NCBI RefSeq assembly: GCF_025137375.1
Contig: NZ_CP073720.1
Location: 7,092,501 to 7,156,500, forward strand
Direction of reading: 5' to 3'
DNA length: 64,000 nt
Origin: Dactylosporangium fulvum
GTDB taxonomy: Bacteria > Actinomycetota > Actinomycetes > Mycobacteriales > Micromonosporaceae
Made by a program: the position numbers and the translations under genes. Numbering within the stretch: position 1 is the first letter of the stretch; each line of letters opens with the position of its first letter. Of the stretch, positions 7,847-16,024 are shown one piece after another. The notes under the pieces are model-generated. The model saw only the letters and a list, made by a program, of their open reading frames with translations. It was not told the DNA's origin and did not search any database.

Positions 7847-10579
7847 ATGGCCACGTTGTCGACCAAGGAGCCCGAAACCCCGCCCTTCCACGCGCTGTCG
7901 GTCGACGACGCGCTCGCCGCGGAGCACGTCGAACCGCTGGCCGGCCTGTCGGCCGCCGAGGTTTCGTCGCGGCGCGCGGCATACGGCCCGAACCGGTTGG
8001 TCGAGTCGCGCAAGGAGCCGTGGTGGCGGGCGTTCCTGCGGCAGTACGCGGACCCGATGCAGATCGTCCTGCTGTGTGCCGGGATCGGCGGCCTGTACCC
8101 GCTCAAGCAGTTCGGCACGGGGATCCTGTTGCTGGTGTTGACGTTGTTCAACGCGGTGCTCGGGCTGCGTCAGGAGGGCAAGGCCGCGGCCGCCGTCAGC
8201 GCACTGCAGAAGATGATGATCGTCAGGGCGCGGGTGCGCCGCGACGGGCAGCTGACCGAGCTTGCGGCCGAGGATCTCGTGCCGGGTGACGTCGTGCAGA
8301 TCGAGGCCGGCGACCTGGTCCCGGCCGACGGGCGGCTGGTCAGGTCGGCCGGGCTCGAGGTCGACGAGTCGGCGCTGACCGGCGAGAGTGTCCCGGTCGC
8401 CAAGGACGCCGACACGGTGGCCGGAGCCGACGCGGCGCTCGGCGACCGGGTCGGCATGGTGTACATGAACACCAACGTCACCCGCGGCACCGGTGAGCTC
8501 GTGGTCACCGGCACCGGGATGGCGACCGAGGTCGGGCACATCTCCGACATGCTGCAGGCCGAGCAGGGCGCTGAGACGCCGCTGACCCGGCAGCTGTCGC
8601 GGCTGACCAACCAGATCCTCGTCGTCGCCGGTGTTGCGCTGCTGCTGTCGATCGCGCTGAACATGGCCCGCGGCAATGCGTTCAACGTGGTGTTCCTCGC
8701 CGCGATCGCCTTCGCGATCTCGGCCGTCCCCACCGGCCTGCCGGCGGTCGTGACGACGATCCTGTCGCTGGGCACCCGGCTGCTCGCCCAGGCGAACGCG
8801 ATCGTCAAGCGGCTGCGGTCGACCGAGACACTCGGGTCGACCTCGGCCGTCAACTCGGACAAGACCGGGACGTTGACGCTGAACCAGATGACCGCTGTCG
8901 AGCTGACCATCCCGGGCCGGCGATACGTGGTGTCGGGCAGCGGATACCGTACCGACGGCGACATCCGGCACGCCGCGGGCCAGCCGGACGTGCCGTTGGA
9001 GCCGTTCCTGCTGCCGATGGCGCTGGCCGGCGACGCCGTGGTGAGCGACGGCCGGCTGATCGGCGATCCCACCGAGGGTGCGCTGGTCGTGCTCGCCGAG
9101 AAGGGCCATCTCGACGTGGCGTCGACGCGGCAGCGGTACCCGCGCGTCGCGGAGGTACCGTTCGACGCCGCGTACAAGCTGATGGCTACGTACCACCGGA
9201 TGACCGACGAGTCGGGCAACCAGGTCGTGCGCTGCTTCGTCAAGGGCGCCCCGGACCAGTTGCTCGCCCGCGCGGCGTCGGTGGTCACGTCCGACGTGGC
9301 GCCGACCCCGCTGGACGACGAGCTCCGTGCGCGCTACATGGCCGAGAACGAGCGGCTTGCAGAGCAGGGGCTGCGGGTCATGGCCACGGCCCGCAAGGAC
9401 TTCGACCCGGCGGCGTTCGATCCGCAGGCGGACCTGCTCGGCACACTCAAAGGGCTGACCCTGCTCGCCCTCGTCGGCATCGTCGACCCGCCGCGGCCGC
9501 AGGCGAAGGCCGCGATCGCCACGGCGAAGGCGGCCGGGATACGGGTCCGCATGATCACCGGCGATCACGCCGTCACCGCGGCGGCCATCGCACAACAGCT
9601 CGGCATCGACGGCCGGGCCATCAGCGGGGCCGAGTTCGCCGCGATGAGCGACGAGCAACTGACCCGCGAGATCGACGACATCGGGGTCATCGCCCGGGTG
9701 ACACCCGAGCACAAGGTACGCCTCGTGGAGATCCTGCAGCGCAAGAGCCATATCGTCGCGATGACCGGCGACGGCGTCAACGACGCACCCGCCCTCAAAC
9801 GCGCCGACATCGGCATCGCGATGGGCATCACCGGCACGGAGGTCTCGAAAGAGGCCGCCGCGATGATTCTCACCGACGACGACTTCGCGACCATCGTCAA
9901 GGCCGTGGAGATCGGCCGGGCGCTGTACGACAACCTCAAGCGGTACGTCTTCTTCCAGATGGGCGCTCTCATCGGCTTCATCGCCACGTTCCTCGGCGCC
10001 AGCATCCTCAACATCGCCTCCGGCGTGCCGTTCCTGCCGTTGCAGACACTCTGGGTCAACTTCACCACCCAGGTGTTCCAGTCCATCGGCCTCGGCTACG
10101 GCAAACCGGAGCCGGACATCATGCGGCGACCGCCCCGCCGCGCCGACGAACCACTGCTGTCCACACGCACCCTGCTCTGGCTCGCCGTCGTCGGTCTGGT
10201 GCTGGGCGCGGTCACCCTGACCGTGATCACCTGGGCCGACCGGGCCTATGGGATCGACGTGGCCCGCACCATGGGGCTGACCACGTTCTCGATCCTCAAC
10301 CTGGCGTTGTCGTTCACCGTTCGCAGCGACGTGCGTTCGATGTTCAGCCTGGACACGTTCGAAGACCACCGGTTCCTCGTCACCAGCGGCATGTCGGTCA
10401 TCGCGATCATTCTCGCCACCGAACTCGGCCTGCTCCAGCGCATCCTGCACACCGTGAGCCTCAACCAGACGCAGTGGCTCGTGTGCCTGGCCGCCGGTGT
10501 GTCGGTGCTCGTGGTGACCGAGCTGCGCAAGATGGTGTTGCGTCACCGTGCCGCGACGACCGGGGCCCTGGCCTCGTGA
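7847..10579 (+). CDS. P-type (P2-like) cation-translocating ATPase with atypical ion site
   Basis: The 910-residue protein starts at ATG 7847 behind AGGAGG. It has the N-terminal cation_ATPase_N segment (LSAAEVSSRRAAYGPNRL), the actuator motif TGES, the phosphorylation site SDKTGTLT, the nucleotide-domain FVKGAPDQLL, MITGDH, the hinge TGDGVNDAPALKRADIG and about ten transmembrane helices. Overall it is most like P2A/P2B calcium pumps. The ion-binding residues differ: the M4 motif reads PTGLP where calcium pumps have PEGLP, and M6 reads VNFTTQVF where they have VNLVTDGL. The transported ion therefore cannot be assumed to be calcium. It overlaps the next gene's alternative start and is followed by PPK2, suggesting a stress or dormancy role. 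Confidence 0.93.
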   Translation: MATLSTKEPETPPFHALSVDDALAAEHVEPLAGLSAAEVSSRRAAYGPNRLVESRKEPWWRAFLRQYADPMQIVLLCAGIGGLYPLKQFGTGILLLVLTLFNAVLGLRQEGKAAAAVSALQKMMIVRARVRRDGQLTELAAEDLVPGDVVQIEAGDLVPADGRLVRSAGLEVDESALTGESVPVAKDADTVAGADAALGDRVGMVYMNTNVTRGTGELVVTGTGMATEVGHISDMLQAEQGAETPLTRQLSRLTNQILVVAGVALLLSIALNMARGNAFNVVFLAAIAFAISAVPTGLPAVVTTILSLGTRLLAQANAIVKRLRSTETLGSTSAVNSDKTGTLTLNQMTAVELTIPGRRYVVSGSGYRTDGDIRHAAGQPDVPLEPFLLPMALAGDAVVSDGRLIGDPTEGALVVLAEKGHLDVASTRQRYPRVAEVPFDAAYKLMATYHRMTDESGNQVVRCFVKGAPDQLLARAASVVTSDVAPTPLDDELRARYMAENERLAEQGLRVMATARKDFDPAAFDPQADLLGTLKGLTLLALVGIVDPPRPQAKAAIATAKAAGIRVRMITGDHAVTAAAIAQQLGIDGRAISGAEFAAMSDEQLTREIDDIGVIARVTPEHKVRLVEILQRKSHIVAMTGDGVNDAPALKRADIGIAMGITGTEVSKEAAAMILTDDDFATIVKAVEIGRALYDNLKRYVFFQMGALIGFIATFLGASILNIASGVPFLPLQTLWVNFTTQVFQSIGLGYGKPEPDIMRRPPRRADEPLLSTRTLLWLAVVGLVLGAVTLTVITWADRAYGIDVARTMGLTTFSILNLALSFTVRSDVRSMFSLDTFEDHRFLVTSGMSVIAIILATELGLLQRILHTVSLNQTQWLVCLAAGVSVLVVTELRKMVLRHRAATTGALAS

Positions 10580-10605
10580 TGAACGGAAGGGCGGAGCGCA
10601 CCACC

Positions 10606-11553
10606 ATGACCGACCAGGCAGCGAAGCGGATCGCCGAGTTGATCGCACCGTTGCGGGTCCCACCCGCGACCAAGGTCCGGTTGCCGGGGCGCTACGACCC
10701 GGGATACACAGCGCAGCTGGCCGGCAAACGCGACGGCACCGAACTGCTCCAGCGAGGGGTCACCCTGCTGAGCGAGTACCAGGCGAGGCTGGCCGCCCAG
10801 GACCGGCACGGCCTGCTCGTCGTGCTCCAGGGACCGGACGCGGCCGGCAAGGACGGCACGATCCGTCACGTCATGAGCGGCGTCAACCCCCAGGGTGTCC
10901 ATGTGCACAGCTTCAAGGTGCCGTCGGCCGAGGAACTCGACCACGACTATCTGTGGCGCTTCGCGCAACGGCTGCCCGGCCGCGGCGAGATAGCCATCTT
11001 CAACCGCTCGCACTACGAGGACGTCCTGGTCGTCCGAGTCCACCCCGAGCACCTGGACCACCAGAAACTGCCGGCCGCGGCGAAGGCCGGTGACATCTGG
11101 AAACGGCGGTACCGCGCCATCACCGACTGGGAACGCCACCTGTCCGACAACGGCTTCCACATCGTGAAGCTGTTCCTCAACCTGTCCAAGGAGGAGCAAC
11201 GCAAGCGCCTGCTGAAACGGATCGACCGGCCCGAGAAGAACTGGAAATTCTCCGCCGCGGACCTGCGCGAACGGCAGAGCTGGGACGCATATCAGACGGC
11301 CTACTCCGACATGCTGTCGAACACCAGCACGGAATGGAGCCCCTGGTACGTCATCCCGGCCGACCACAAGTGGTTCGCCCGGCTCGCCTCGGCAGCGGTG
11401 ATCGCCAACGCGCTCATCGAGATCAACCCGCAGTTCCCCACGGTCGACCCGTCGGCGCGTCGTGAGCTGCTCCACGCCAAGGCGACCCTGGAAGCGGAGG
11501 CACCGCGGGACACAGGTAACGCCGCCGCCAGGCCGGTCAGCGCTCGTGGCTGA
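10606..11553 (+). CDS. ppk2: Polyphosphate kinase 2 family (PPK2) phosphotransferase
   Basis: The 315-residue product starts at ATG 10606, chosen for the GCGGAG site 9 bp upstream; ATG 10579 overlapping the ATPase stop is possible. It shows the PPK2 P-loop-kinase pattern: Walker A GPDAAGKDGTIRHV, the FNRSHYEDVLVVRVHPEHL segment, a lid with KRIDRPEKNWKFS and the conserved WSPWYVIPADHKWFARL near the C-terminus. These enzymes use polyphosphate to phosphorylate NDPs or NMPs. Its position after a P-type ATPase and before DUF1269 and SHOCT genes fits an energy/stress group. The class (NDP or NMP specific) cannot be decided by eye. Confidence 0.93.
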   Translation: MTDQAAKRIAELIAPLRVPPATKVRLPGRYDPGYTAQLAGKRDGTELLQRGVTLLSEYQARLAAQDRHGLLVVLQGPDAAGKDGTIRHVMSGVNPQGVHVHSFKVPSAEELDHDYLWRFAQRLPGRGEIAIFNRSHYEDVLVVRVHPEHLDHQKLPAAAKAGDIWKRRYRAITDWERHLSDNGFHIVKLFLNLSKEEQRKRLLKRIDRPEKNWKFSAADLRERQSWDAYQTAYSDMLSNTSTEWSPWYVIPADHKWFARLASAAVIANALIEINPQFPTVDPSARRELLHAKATLEAEAPRDTGNAAARPVSARG

Positions 11554-11691
11554 CGGCACGGCCGGTGGCCGCCGGGACGACCGATACAACGATCGTCATT
11601 CCTTCCGGGCGAGGCGGTTCAGCGGCGAAGTGATGACCGTTGCAGCTAGGCGGGCACGCCCGCACGGACAGCAGGCGTGGAGGGAGGGCAC

Positions 11692-12078
11692 GTGTCTTCG
11701 TACCCAGTGTTGAACGTGTTCCTGACAATGCTCTGGTACTTCGTGTGGTTCCTCTGGATCTTCCTCGTCATCACGGTTCTCCTCGACGTCTTCCGCAGTC
11801 GTGACCTCAACGGATGGGCGAAGGCGGGCTGGACGCTTTTCACCATCGTGCTGCCGTTTGTGGGCGTGCTCGTCTACCTGATCGCACGGGGCGACCGGAT
11901 GTTCGTGCGCAAGGCCGGCGAGCTGCAGGAGCGCGAGCAGCAATTCCGTGCCTACGTCAGGGATACGGCGGGCGGCGGGGGAACCGCCGAGGAGCTGACC
12001 AAACTCGCCGAACTGCACCAACACGGCGTCATCAACGACGCCGAGTTCGAACGAGGCAAAGCCAAAATCCTCAGCTGA
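11692..12078 (+). CDS. SHOCT-domain membrane protein with PLDc_N-like N-terminus
   Basis: GTG 11692 follows a strong GAGGGAGGG site; 128 residues. Residues 5-30 and 45-65 are transmembrane helices, with FRSRDLNGWAKAGWTLF between them, the pattern of phospholipase-D-nuclease N-terminal (PLDc_N) membrane segments. The C-terminal 30 residues (ELTKLAELHQHGVINDAEFERGKAKIL) form a SHOCT motif, a short oligomerisation module. Such proteins are frequent next to actinobacterial stress genes; function unknown. 49 bp separate it from the DUF1269 gene. Confidence 0.85.
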   Translation: MSSYPVLNVFLTMLWYFVWFLWIFLVITVLLDVFRSRDLNGWAKAGWTLFTIVLPFVGVLVYLIARGDRMFVRKAGELQEREQQFRAYVRDTAGGGGTAEELTKLAELHQHGVINDAEFERGKAKILS

Positions 12079-12127
12079 TCGGCACCGAAGGGCGGTGCCG
12101 TCAACCGGCCATCTGAGAGGACGCATC

Positions 12128-12634
12128 ATGAGCGATCTGATTGCAATCGGATACCGCGACGTGAACACGGCAAATGCCGCCCGGGAGAAAATCATCGACC
12201 TGCAGCGGCAGGGACTCATCACCGTCCGCGATGCCGCTGTGGTGGAGGCCGGCGCTGACGGCAAGGTCCGGCTACATCAGGCGGCAAGCGCGGCCGGTGT
12301 CGGAGCGGCCGGTGGGGCCTTGTGGGGTGGCCTCATCGGGTTGCTGTTCTTCGCGCCGTTCCTCGGGATGGCAGTCGGTGCGGCCACCGGCGCGCTCGCT
12401 GGAAAGGTCACCGACGTCGGGGTGGACGACAAGTTCATGAAAGACGTCGGCGCGGCGCTGCAGCCCGGCACTGCGGCACTGTTCCTGCTCGTCGACCAGG
12501 TTACCGTCGACAAGGTCGTGGCGGAGATGGCGCCGTACCAGTTCGGCGGCAAACTGCTGCGCAGTTCTCTGAACATGGAGGCGGAGCAGCGCCTGCGCGA
12601 CGCCATCCAGGCCTTGCATCTGACACCCGCGTGA
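12128..12634 (+). CDS. DUF1269-domain membrane-associated protein
   Basis: ATG 12128 is preceded by GAGAGGA; 168 residues. The N-terminal region (DLIAIGYRDVNTANAAREKIIDLQRQGLI) is a ferredoxin-like strand-helix unit. A Gly/Ala-rich hydrophobic hairpin follows (GALWGGLIGLLFFAPFLGMAVGAATGALAG), then a second alpha/beta unit (AALQPGTAALFLLVDQ). This is the DUF1269 architecture found in stress-associated proteins. It is the last gene of the group and is followed by a strong hairpin terminator. Confidence 0.88.
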   Translation: MSDLIAIGYRDVNTANAAREKIIDLQRQGLITVRDAAVVEAGADGKVRLHQAASAAGVGAAGGALWGGLIGLLFFAPFLGMAVGAATGALAGKVTDVGVDDKFMKDVGAALQPGTAALFLLVDQVTVDKVVAEMAPYQFGGKLLRSSLNMEAEQRLRDAIQALHLTPA

Positions 12635-12667
12635 TGAACGGCCTGGGTCGGTAACCGGACGGACGAC

Positions 12668-12696
12668 GGACCGCCGACGCACGCCGTCGGCGGTCC
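12668..12696. terminator. Strong hairpin between convergent genes
   Basis: A perfect 12-bp stem (GGACCGCCGACG with CGTCGGCGGTCC) encloses a 5-nt loop. It lies 34 bp after the DUF1269 stop and 64 bp before the stop of the opposing glycosidase-like gene. It is well placed to act as a bidirectional intrinsic or actinobacterial U-less terminator. Confidence 0.75.
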
Positions 12697-12759
12697 TGTG
12701 TCATCCGGTAGGCCGCAGCCACCCCACACCCGACCACGGTCCTCGGGCTGATCCGGCGC

Positions 12760-14124
12760 TTACCGGCCCTGCCCCTGGTCGTGCGGAACGGTGACCGTGA
12801 CGGCGCAGCCGACCGGGCGGCCGATCTCGTCGTGGCCACGATAGGTCAGTGTGTAGACCCGGTCGCCGCCGTCACCGGCGCGTTCGGCACGCAGCCGTCC
12901 GGTCAGCGACGGTTGTCCCGGGACGAATCCCGTGACGTCCGCTGCGTCCCCACCGGTGATGTCGACGAGTTGGAACGCGTGCGGCCCGAGGATGCCGTCC
13001 GGGAGGTCGACGCGCACGTTGACATCGACCATGCGGTGGTTCGGCGGCCACAGCCGCGGCCGGTCGACGGTGCAGTCCAGCTGCCGCTCGGGCAGCGGTT
13101 CGTCCAGCGTGGCCACCGCGTGCCCGATGGTGGCGGTGAGCCGCCCACCGGCCTCGTAGTACATGTGGACGGTGGTGCCGTCGAAGTAGAAGGTGGGCGC
13201 CGCGGAGCGGCCCAAGTCCGGCGCGGCCGCCATCGAGTCGTGCACAACGCCGAGGTGGATCTCCTGGTCGAAGTCAGCGCCGACGTCCACCGCGTGCATG
13301 TTTCCGTCGGCGGCGTGGAAGATCACCAGATTGCGGCCCTGCCAGCGCAGGTAGAACGGGCCGGAAGCGTTGGGGCCTTCGTCGCCCTGCGGGACGACGA
13401 TCGGCTGCGGCTGGATCGTCCAGGTCCGGGCGTCGGCGGAGACGGCCCAGCGGATGCGGCGCGAGACCGGACCGGTCGGACCGGGGGGCGCGGCGGTCGG
13501 ATTGTCCATGAACAGCATCAGGTACCTGCTGCCGAGCCGCGGAATCGACTGTTCGAAGACCCGGGCGTACGAGGTCTCGCCGCCGGTGCTTGCGTCCCGC
13601 TGGACCGCCGTGCCGCCGTACTCGAAATGGATGCCGTCGTCGGACGTAGCGTACCGGGTGATCGAGTTTTCGCCGTGGAAGTAGAGAAACAGCTTCTGCT
13701 CACCTTCGACCCAGACGGCGTGCGGTGAGGAGATGTGGCTGACCGTGTTGTAGTGCGGCGGCCAACTGTTGGAGATCAGCGGGTTGCTCGGATACTCGGT
13801 CCAGGGGCCGTTGATGGAATCGGCATAGGCCAGGGAGATGCCGCCCGGCCGCTCGTGCGGCGCGTAATACAGGTAGTAGGCGCCGAGCGGGTTGGCGAAG
13901 TAGTCGGCCGCCCGGATGACGCTGGGGAAGATGAACTCGTTCGTCGGGTTGTACGTCAGCTGACTCTTGTCGAACGCCGTGCCGACATAGCTGAACGTGG
14001 GGAAGCTGAACGGAGCGGCGGCGGCCGGCGACGCAGTCGCTGCCGGCGTCGCGACGAGGGCGGCGGTGACGAGTCCGGTAGCCGCAGCGCAGGCAGTACG
14101 GCGGGCGAGGCGCTGAGATGTCAC
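12760..14124 (-). CDS. Secreted five-bladed beta-propeller glycosidase-like protein
   Basis: GTG 14124 is chosen because AGGGAG lies 6 bp upstream and a clean signal peptide follows (residues 1-38, ending TASPAAAAP). The 454-residue protein has repeated propeller signatures of GH32/43/68-like folds: SLAYADSINGPWTEY, YATSDDGIHFEYGG, WAVSADARTWTIQ and FYFDGTTVHMYYEAGG. After about residue 345 a separate module begins with DRPRLWPPNHRMVDVNV, a WPPNH-type beta-sandwich motif seen in secreted actinobacterial proteins, ending with GHDEIGRPVGCAVTVTV. It is probably a secreted carbohydrate-active or binding protein. I cannot place the catalytic acids, so the enzymatic activity is unproven. Confidence 0.75.
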   Translation of the reverse strand: MTSQRLARRTACAAATGLVTAALVATPAATASPAAAAPFSFPTFSYVGTAFDKSQLTYNPTNEFIFPSVIRAADYFANPLGAYYLYYAPHERPGGISLAYADSINGPWTEYPSNPLISNSWPPHYNTVSHISSPHAVWVEGEQKLFLYFHGENSITRYATSDDGIHFEYGGTAVQRDASTGGETSYARVFEQSIPRLGSRYLMLFMDNPTAAPPGPTGPVSRRIRWAVSADARTWTIQPQPIVVPQGDEGPNASGPFYLRWQGRNLVIFHAADGNMHAVDVGADFDQEIHLGVVHDSMAAAPDLGRSAAPTFYFDGTTVHMYYEAGGRLTATIGHAVATLDEPLPERQLDCTVDRPRLWPPNHRMVDVNVRVDLPDGILGPHAFQLVDITGGDAADVTGFVPGQPSLTGRLRAERAGDGGDRVYTLTYRGHDEIGRPVGCAVTVTVPHDQGQGR

Positions 14125-14308
14125 AAATTTCTCCCTGGTGGACGGCGGTCGACGTCGCGCAGTGGTCGCACCGGCGCCGTCTGGCGACGGTCGCACGACA
14201 GGCACGACGGACCGTCAGGACGATGAACGACAAAAGGCGGAGATCGCTCAAGGATGCGGCGGTGGAACTGGAGGTTCCACATTGGACGAACACGCCGCAG
14301 ACGCTCGC

Positions 14309-14362
14309 GGGTGTCGGTGGACACCCCGCGCCGAGCAGGTGTCGTCGAGAACCGGCGACACC
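14309..14362. repeat. Two tandem GGTGTC/GACACC inverted repeats
   Basis: The first is GGGTGTC-GGTG-GACACCC (14309-14326). The second has arms GGTGTCG (14338-14344) and CGACACC (14356-14362) around an 11-nt spacer. They share the half-site GGTGTC and sit 185-238 bp upstream of the start of the secreted propeller gene. They could be paired operator sites; no cognate regulator is adjacent. Confidence 0.4.
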
Positions 14363-14502
14363 GTGGTCCGGCTGAAGCCGACGGGACGAGGGACGTCGTG
14401 CCGAGCCAGCCGATCGTAGCCGTACACCATCTGCCCCTCCTGACCCTGCGCCTTACCGGCGTGTTATCGAATGGTGGAGGGCACGCTGCGGCTGGTCAAG
14501 AT

Positions 14503-14518
14503 GATAATACGAATTATC
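14503..14518. promoter_or_regulatory. AT-rich palindrome GATAAT-N4-ATTATC
   Basis: This perfect 6-bp inverted repeat with a 4-bp spacer stands out in GC-rich surroundings. The half-site GATAAT resembles Fur-type or MarR/TetR-type operator halves. It lies in the gap between the propeller gene and the histidine kinase gene; its target is unclear. Confidence 0.4.
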
Positions 14519-14539
14519 TATGGCAGAACCACTCACTCG

Positions 14540-14790
14540 TAGGTGCTGCACCTCGAAGGCGCGGAGGGCTGTGATGGCCTCGTCCAGCCGTTCGCGGCGG
14601 ATGAGGAGTTCCGCCCACGCGGGTTGGGCCGGGCAGTTCGGCGGCTGTCCCACCGTGACCGCCTCCTCCACCCGGCCGTGCGCACCCAATTGCCCGATGC
14701 GGCCCATGAAGAGATCGACCCGCCGATGCTCGTCCACGGCGGCGCGGGCGTCGATGGCGGCCGGGAGCGAGCACGAGACAGGACGCCATA
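14540..14790 (-). pseudogene. Remnant of a TPR-like protein
   Basis: The reverse frame reads RVDLFMGRIGQLGAHGRVEE, then PAWAELLIRRERLDEAITAL. The A-x-x-L-x-x-x-R-L-D-E-A-I-x-x-L-R pattern is that of the actinobacterial TPR proteins with repeats such as LAELLAEQGRLDEAI. Only about 80 residues are recognisable, with no plausible start or continuation. The rest of 14125-14920 holds the inverted repeats listed separately and no other recognisable gene. Confidence 0.35.
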
Positions 14791-14920
14791 CTGGGTCCCA
14801 GCCGTTGACGTGGGTGATCGTCGAGCGAGCGCGCCGAGCATCAGGATGGGACAGCCGCCACCCACCAGGGCCGAACGGCTGGGGGCTTGCAGCGCGGTGG
14901 AAGGCACGAGGATCGGGTGG

Positions 14921-16024
14921 TCACTGCGGTGATTGCGTGGGCGGGAAGTCGACGGTGATCTGGAGACCTCCATCTGGCCGCGCGTGGGCGGCGAGTGGGG
15001 CGCCATGCGCTTGGGCGATGGCGGCGACGATGGCCAGGCCGAGGCCGTGTCCGCTGGTCTGGTTTGTGCGGTCGGTGCCGAGGCGCTGGAACGGTTGGAA
15101 CATGCGGCTGATCTCGGCTGGGGGAATCTCGGTGCCGGTGTTGCTGACCGTGAGGCGGCCGGGGGCTGTCGTGGTGATCTCGACGGTTCCGCCTGGGATG
15201 TTGTGTCGCAGGGCGTTGTCGACCAGGTTCGTGACCAGGCTCGCGGCCAGACGCGCGTCGCCGGTCACGGCGGTCGGGGTGAGCGTGGTGCGGACGTCGA
15301 TGCCACGATCTTGGGCTTGTAGGCGGTGGTCCAAGACGACGTTTCTGGTGAGGTCGGCGAGGTCGAATCGTTCCCGGTGGTCGATTCCCTGGTAGCCGGT
15401 GGCCAGGGTGAGCAGCGCGTTGATCAGGTGTTCCTGCTGTTGGCCGAGGGCCAGCAGTTCGTGGCAGGTCGATCGGAGTGTGTCGGCCGTGGCGTCGGGG
15501 TCGGCGAGGGTGAGCTGGAGCAGGGTCCGCTGCACGGTCAGCGGTGTGCGTAGCTCGTGCGAGGCGTTGGCGACGAACTGCCGCTGCGCGGTGATTGATT
15601 CGTGCAGCCGTTGCAGCAGGCTGTCGAGGGTGTCGGCGAGTTCGGTGAACTCCCGGTAGGCGGCCGGAACGCGCAGGCGGTGGTTCAGGGTGCTCGCGGA
15701 CATGGTGCGGGCCGAGAGGGTGATCACGTGGAGGGGTCGCAGTGCCCGCCCGGCGATCAGCCAGCCGAGCGCGATCGAGACTGCGGCAAGGACGCCGAGC
15801 GCGACGGCGGAGTAGAGCAGCAGGTCGGGGAGGTTGCTGGTGGTTTGGCCGGCGGTGACTGGTGCTGTGGGTTGTCCGGGTGCCGGTCTCTGGGTGGTGT
15901 GGCTGGCGGTGAGCAGCGGAAGGTCCACCATGGCGAGCAGCACCACGCTGCAGGCGAAGGCGAGCCCGGCGTGCAGCAGCGCGAGCCGGGTGCGCAACCG
16001 GCGGCGTGGCGGTGGGCGGGTCAC
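14921..16024 (-). CDS. Sensor histidine kinase (HAMP-HisKA-HATPase)
   Basis: The 367-residue protein starts at GTG 16024, overlapping the response-regulator stop by 4 bp. Transmembrane helices lie near residues 14-38 and 67-92 and bracket a short extracellular loop. A HAMP segment (GRALRPLHVITLSARTMSAS) follows, then the HisKA motif FVANASHELRTPL with the phospho-accepting His, the N-box NLVDNALRHN, a G1-like VSNTGTEIPPAEI and the G2 box SGHGLGLAIVAAIA. It is the partner of the response regulator encoded directly upstream. With only about 30 extracellular residues it may sense membrane or cell-envelope conditions, in keeping with the divergent ABC transporter. It ends at 14921, beside the remnant-rich gap. 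Confidence 0.93.
   Translation of the reverse strand: MTRPPPRRRLRTRLALLHAGLAFACSVVLLAMVDLPLLTASHTTQRPAPGQPTAPVTAGQTTSNLPDLLLYSAVALGVLAAVSIALGWLIAGRALRPLHVITLSARTMSASTLNHRLRVPAAYREFTELADTLDSLLQRLHESITAQRQFVANASHELRTPLTVQRTLLQLTLADPDATADTLRSTCHELLALGQQQEHLINALLTLATGYQGIDHRERFDLADLTRNVVLDHRLQAQDRGIDVRTTLTPTAVTGDARLAASLVTNLVDNALRHNIPGGTVEITTTAPGRLTVSNTGTEIPPAEISRMFQPFQRLGTDRTNQTSGHGLGLAIVAAIAQAHGAPLAAHARPDGGLQITVDFPPTQSPQ

Noticed and set aside
6770..10663. A very long reverse-strand open frame (about 1,300 codons) opposite the permease and P-type ATPase genes
   Set aside because: It is antisense to two genes with unmistakable protein families, is rich in Arg/Gly/His/Asp as GC-shadow frames are, and matches no domain.
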